Origin: Clostridia bacterium
GTDB lineage: Bacteria > Bacillota_A > Clostridia > Christensenellales > Borkfalkiaceae
Direction: 5' to 3'
Assembly: GCA_017504735.1 (NCBI GenBank)
Contig: JAFVQP010000102.1
Coordinates: forward strand, 1 to 8,565
Length of the DNA: 8,565 bases
Made by a program: the position numbers and the translations under genes. Of this stretch, positions 6,512 through 8,565 are shown piece after piece. Below the pieces are notes generated by a model. It ran no database searches. It saw nothing but the letters and a program-made list of their open reading frames with translations, and was not told where the DNA came from. Every line of letters begins with the position of its first letter. Within the stretch, counting starts at the first letter, position 1.

Positions 6512-6853
6512 ATGAAATTTCAACACGAAGCAATTTTTTGCATTGTAAACAGCGGTTACAGCGACGTCGTTATGGAAACGGCGAAAAAATTAGGTGCAAG
6601 CGGCGGTACGGTCATCAATGCGCGCGGTACTGCGCCTAAAGATGCGGAAAGTATCTTTGGTATCACCATTGAGCCCGAAAAAGAAATCGTTATGATCCTT
6701 GTCCCCTCTTCGATTAAAGCAGCCGTCTTACACGCCTTATATAAAGAGGCAGGGTTGGAAACGGCAGGTCAAGGGATTGCTTTTTCCTTGCCCGTAGATG
6801 GGGTCGTGGGTTTATCCACCCCTGAAAAACAGGAAAAACCCGATAAAAAATAA
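6512..6853 (+). CDS. PII family signalling protein, second of two
   Basis: 113 residues, the size of GlnB/GlnK. The order matches the PII ferredoxin-like fold: strand AIFCIVN (7-13), helix SDVVMETAKKLGASG (17-31), strand GTVINARGT (32-40), a short T-loop around APKDAESIFG (41-50), strand EIVMILVP (58-65), helix SSIKAAVLHALYKEAG (66-81), then GQGIAFSLPVDGVVGL (87-101). The T-loop lacks the Tyr used for uridylylation in proteobacterial GlnB, so covalent control of that kind is not expected. Binding of a nucleotide or similar ligand is possible by family. The SD CGGAGG (6495-6500) lies in the final codons of the preceding gene, and the coding gap is seven bases. It ends the cassette, and a strong terminator follows 19 bases after the stop. 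Likely partners are the DUF1538 protein and the first PII-like protein. Confidence 0.85.
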   Translation: MKFQHEAIFCIVNSGYSDVVMETAKKLGASGGTVINARGTAPKDAESIFGITIEPEKEIVMILVPSSIKAAVLHALYKEAGLETAGQGIAFSLPVDGVVGLSTPEKQEKPDKK

Positions 6854-6871
6854 GTTATCCTTTGTAACAAA

Positions 6872-6905
6872 ACGAGCCGCTTGACCATGTTGTCAAGCGG
6901 CTCGT
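6872..6905. terminator. Bidirectional intrinsic terminator
   Basis: A perfect 14-bp GC-rich stem (6872-6885 with 6892-6905; core CGAGCCGCTTGAC) has a six-base loop. On the plus strand it is followed by ACTTTTATG, a weak T tract. On the minus strand it is followed by TTTTGTTA. It lies between convergent genes, 19 bases after the PII stop and 5 bases after the minus-strand stop at 6910, so it probably serves both. Strength should come mainly from the stem. Confidence 0.9.
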
Positions 6906-6909
6906 ACTT

Positions 6910-7305
6910 TTATGCCTTTTCTTCAAATTTTAACCCGAAAAATTGTGTTTCATCCTTGGCAAGCTCCATTAAGAGAAGTTTTGCCACCAATTCACGTTTT
7001 TCATCCATCGTCGGTTTGCGGAAAAGATGACGCCAGCGGAATCGTCTATACTGTTTAGGATACATCAGCTTCAAATTCGGAAAACCGTACTCCCCTTTGA
7101 TGCAGGTGATAAGATTTACCTCATTTTCCCCTGAAATTTCGCGCCAATCAAAGTAATCTTTCCCTTTTTTAAAACGACAAATATACACACAACTGCTGTC
7201 TCCGCCCTTTTCGTAAAAGTAATCGAAAAAGCAACCTTTATCCAGCAACGGTTGCATCAAAGTTTTTACTTTGTCTGCGGTCATAATGTCGGTTATCTCG
7301 TACAT
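6910..7305 (-). CDS. Hypothetical protein of unknown family
   Basis: 131 residues and not recognised. It has no signal peptide or membrane segment, so it is probably cytosolic. It contains four cysteines (C25, C39, C43, C68), aromatic-rich stretches such as FFDYFYEKGG (26-35) and YFDWREISG (51-59), and a strongly basic, aromatic patch at 82-97 (YPKQYRRFRWRHLFRK). A helical C-terminal part (100-120) follows. The basic patch could bind nucleic acid, but that is a guess, and the Cys spacing is not a standard zinc motif. The ATG at 7305 is supported by GGAGG (7310-7314) four bases away, within a G-rich run. No clear promoter lies in the 91 bases after alaS, so it may be the last gene of the alaS transcript. 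It ends at the shared terminator at 6872-6905. Confidence 0.75.
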   Translation of the reverse strand: MYEITDIMTADKVKTLMQPLLDKGCFFDYFYEKGGDSSCVYICRFKKGKDYFDWREISGENEVNLITCIKGEYGFPNLKLMYPKQYRRFRWRHLFRKPTMDEKRELVAKLLLMELAKDETQFFGLKFEEKA

Positions 7306-7325
7306 ACCCCCTCCATTTCATAGAG

Positions 7326-7349
7326 AAGGAACGGTTTTCACCGCTCCTT
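7326..7349 (-). other. Hairpin between alaS and the downstream hypothetical gene
   Basis: Inverted repeat with arms 7326-7330 and 7345-7349 (5 bp), one mismatch, then 7332-7335 with 7340-7343 (4 bp). On the minus strand the loop is GAAA, a stable GNRA tetraloop. No T tract follows on the minus strand, so it is at best a weak attenuator or an mRNA-stability element. On the plus strand it is followed by T-rich sequence, but no plus-strand gene precedes it. Confidence 0.4.
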
Positions 7350-7396
7350 TTCTTATCTTTATCTTATGTTTTATGCCTATGCTAGGCAACAAAATC

Positions 7397-8565
7397 TCAC
7401 TCCAAAACGGCCTTAATACGACGAATACCCGAACCCGAGCTTTGTTCTTTTTGAATTTTGAAGTGACCGAGTTTACCCGTCGATTCTACGTGAGGTCCAC
7501 CGCAAATTTCCTTCGAAAAATCCCCGATGGTGTAGGTTTTTACCACTTCGCCGTACTTACTTTCAAACAAACCCGTAAAGCCTTCCGCTTTCGCTTCCTC
7601 TAAGGTGATTTCCTTCATAACGACAGGGATATCCGCCTTGATTACCTCGTTTACCATATCTTCAACCGCTTTAATTTGTTCAGCGGTCATAGGCTGAGGA
7701 AGGTTGAAGTCAAAACGCAAACGTTCTTCCGTGATGTTCGAACCCTTTTGATTTACGTCGGGGGAACATACCTTCTTCAAAGCCGCGTGCAAAAGATGGG
7801 TTGCCGTATGCAACGCGGTGGTTGCTTCCTTATGGTCTGCAAGCCCGCAAGCAAATTTATTTTCGCTGCCTGCCTTGCTCTTATTTTGATGTTCTTCAAA
7901 CGCCGCTTTATAACCGTCCAAATCCACGGCAAAACCACGTTCTTTTGCCATTTCGTCCGTGATTTCCACAGGGAAACCATAGGTATCGTAAAGATGGAAC
8001 GCCTGCTTACCGTTGATTACTTTTTCCGCAACGTATGCAGGGTCTTTTTGCGCCATAAATGCATTTTTACGTTCGATGCCGTTGATACATTTTTCAAATT
8101 CCTTCAAGCCCTGCTGTAAGGTCTTGTTGAATTTTGCTTCTTCCTTCGCAAGCTCTTCCGCAATTTTTTCACGGTTGACGTTCAACTCGGGATATACGTC
8201 CTTGTATTCCTCGATGAAGCTTTCGGAAATCTTTGCAAGGCTGCCTTCGGGAAGGTTGATTTTTCTTCCATAACGCACCGCGCGGCGGATAATTCTTCTC
8301 AAGATATACCCTTGGTCGGTGTTGGAAGGCACGATACCCTTTTCATCGCCGAGCATAAAGGTTGCCGTACGCGTATGGTCAAGCAATACGCGGAACGCTT
8401 TGGTCGTTTCCTCGTCCTCGCCGTAGGTCTTCCCCGTCAAGTCAGAAATCGTCTTGATTGCGTTTTCAAACAAGTCCGTTTCATACACGCTGGATTTGCC
8501 GTTCAACACGCAAAGCGCACGTTCCAAACCCATACCCGTATCTACGTTCTTTTGCAAAAGCTCGG
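7397..8565 (-). CDS. alaS: Alanyl-tRNA synthetase, compact form (partial, N-terminus off the right edge)
   Basis: By family it attaches alanine to tRNA-Ala and hydrolyses mischarged Ser/Gly. The frame is open to the window's right end, so the apparent TTG start at 8557 is not a start. Visible blocks, counted from that codon, are VDTGMGLER (5-13), DQGYILRRIIRRAVRYG (81-97, end of the tRNA-recognition region), LYDTYGFPVEIT (189-200), the zinc-binding HTATH (H250, H254) and CGGPH (C352, H356). Two things are missing compared with standard bacterial AlaRS of about 870 residues. The roughly 150-residue N-terminal part of the editing domain is cut to about 25 residues before HTATH. The protein also stops at SSGSGIRRIKAVLE, so the coiled coil and C-Ala (DHHA1) domain are absent. 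It therefore belongs to a short AlaRS type rather than being a truncated gene, since it ends cleanly with a TGA. No upstream leader is visible. Confidence 0.95.
   Translation of the reverse strand, partial: ELLQKNVDTGMGLERALCVLNGKSSVYETDLFENAIKTISDLTGKTYGEDEETTKAFRVLLDHTRTATFMLGDEKGIVPSNTDQGYILRRIIRRAVRYGRKINLPEGSLAKISESFIEEYKDVYPELNVNREKIAEELAKEEAKFNKTLQQGLKEFEKCINGIERKNAFMAQKDPAYVAEKVINGKQAFHLYDTYGFPVEITDEMAKERGFAVDLDGYKAAFEEHQNKSKAGSENKFACGLADHKEATTALHTATHLLHAALKKVCSPDVNQKGSNITEERLRFDFNLPQPMTAEQIKAVEDMVNEVIKADIPVVMKEITLEEAKAEGFTGLFESKYGEVVKTYTIGDFSKEICGGPHVESTGKLGHFKIQKEQSSGSGIRRIKAVLE

Noticed and set aside
7271..8273. Plus-strand open frames of 86-147 codons across the alaS and hypothetical-gene region.
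   Set aside because: They are antisense shadows of well-supported minus-strand genes, with no RBS and no recognisable protein pattern.

Overview
The window looks like chromosomal DNA of a low-to-mid GC Gram-positive bacterium, most likely an uncultured member of the Clostridia. The grounds are strong GGAGG-type ribosome binding sites, near-consensus sigma-A promoters (TTGACW, 16-18 bases, TATAAT-like), intrinsic terminators, a tandem glycine riboswitch with transcription-terminator output, and a compact alanyl-tRNA synthetase of a type seen in some Firmicutes and candidate phyla. No mobile element, CRISPR array, tRNA or rRNA was seen. The lineage is inferred and not proven.

Left part, minus strand (1-3363). 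The first 22 bases are the start of a leftward gene with its own promoter. Next is ilvE, a branched-chain amino acid aminotransferase (148-1212), with a near-consensus promoter. Upstream of it is an AgcS-family sodium:alanine/glycine symporter gene (1379-2960), interrupted by one extra G in a GGGG run at 2678-2681. Its roughly 370-base leader (2961 to about 3330) carries a two-aptamer glycine riboswitch (3151-3311), an expression platform and an intrinsic terminator (3018-3052). The pairing geometry suggests an OFF switch: glycine would stop synthesis of its own importer.

Centre, plus strand (3448-6905). galM (aldose 1-epimerase) has an extended -10 promoter. It is followed, 31 bases later, by a 507-residue DUF1538 membrane protein made of two homologous halves, and then by two consecutive small PII-like genes. 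The last three genes are packed with gaps of 9 and 7 bases and form a clear unit: a predicted transporter with two dissimilar PII-type signalling subunits. A 14-bp hairpin at 6872-6905 ends this operon and also serves the convergent genes from the right.

Right part, minus strand (6910-8565). A 131-residue protein of unknown family lies 91 bases downstream of alaS. The alaS gene runs off the right edge. It encodes a short synthetase that keeps the zinc-binding editing core but lacks the N-terminal editing barrel and the C-terminal C-Ala region.

Several genes concern amino acids or nitrogen: BCAA transamination, glycine/alanine uptake under glycine control, PII-type sensing and tRNA-Ala charging. 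They lie in separate transcription units, so a shared programme is only a suggestion. The strongest candidate for something little described is the DUF1538 plus dual PII-like cassette. Next come the riboswitch logic and the compact AlaRS.
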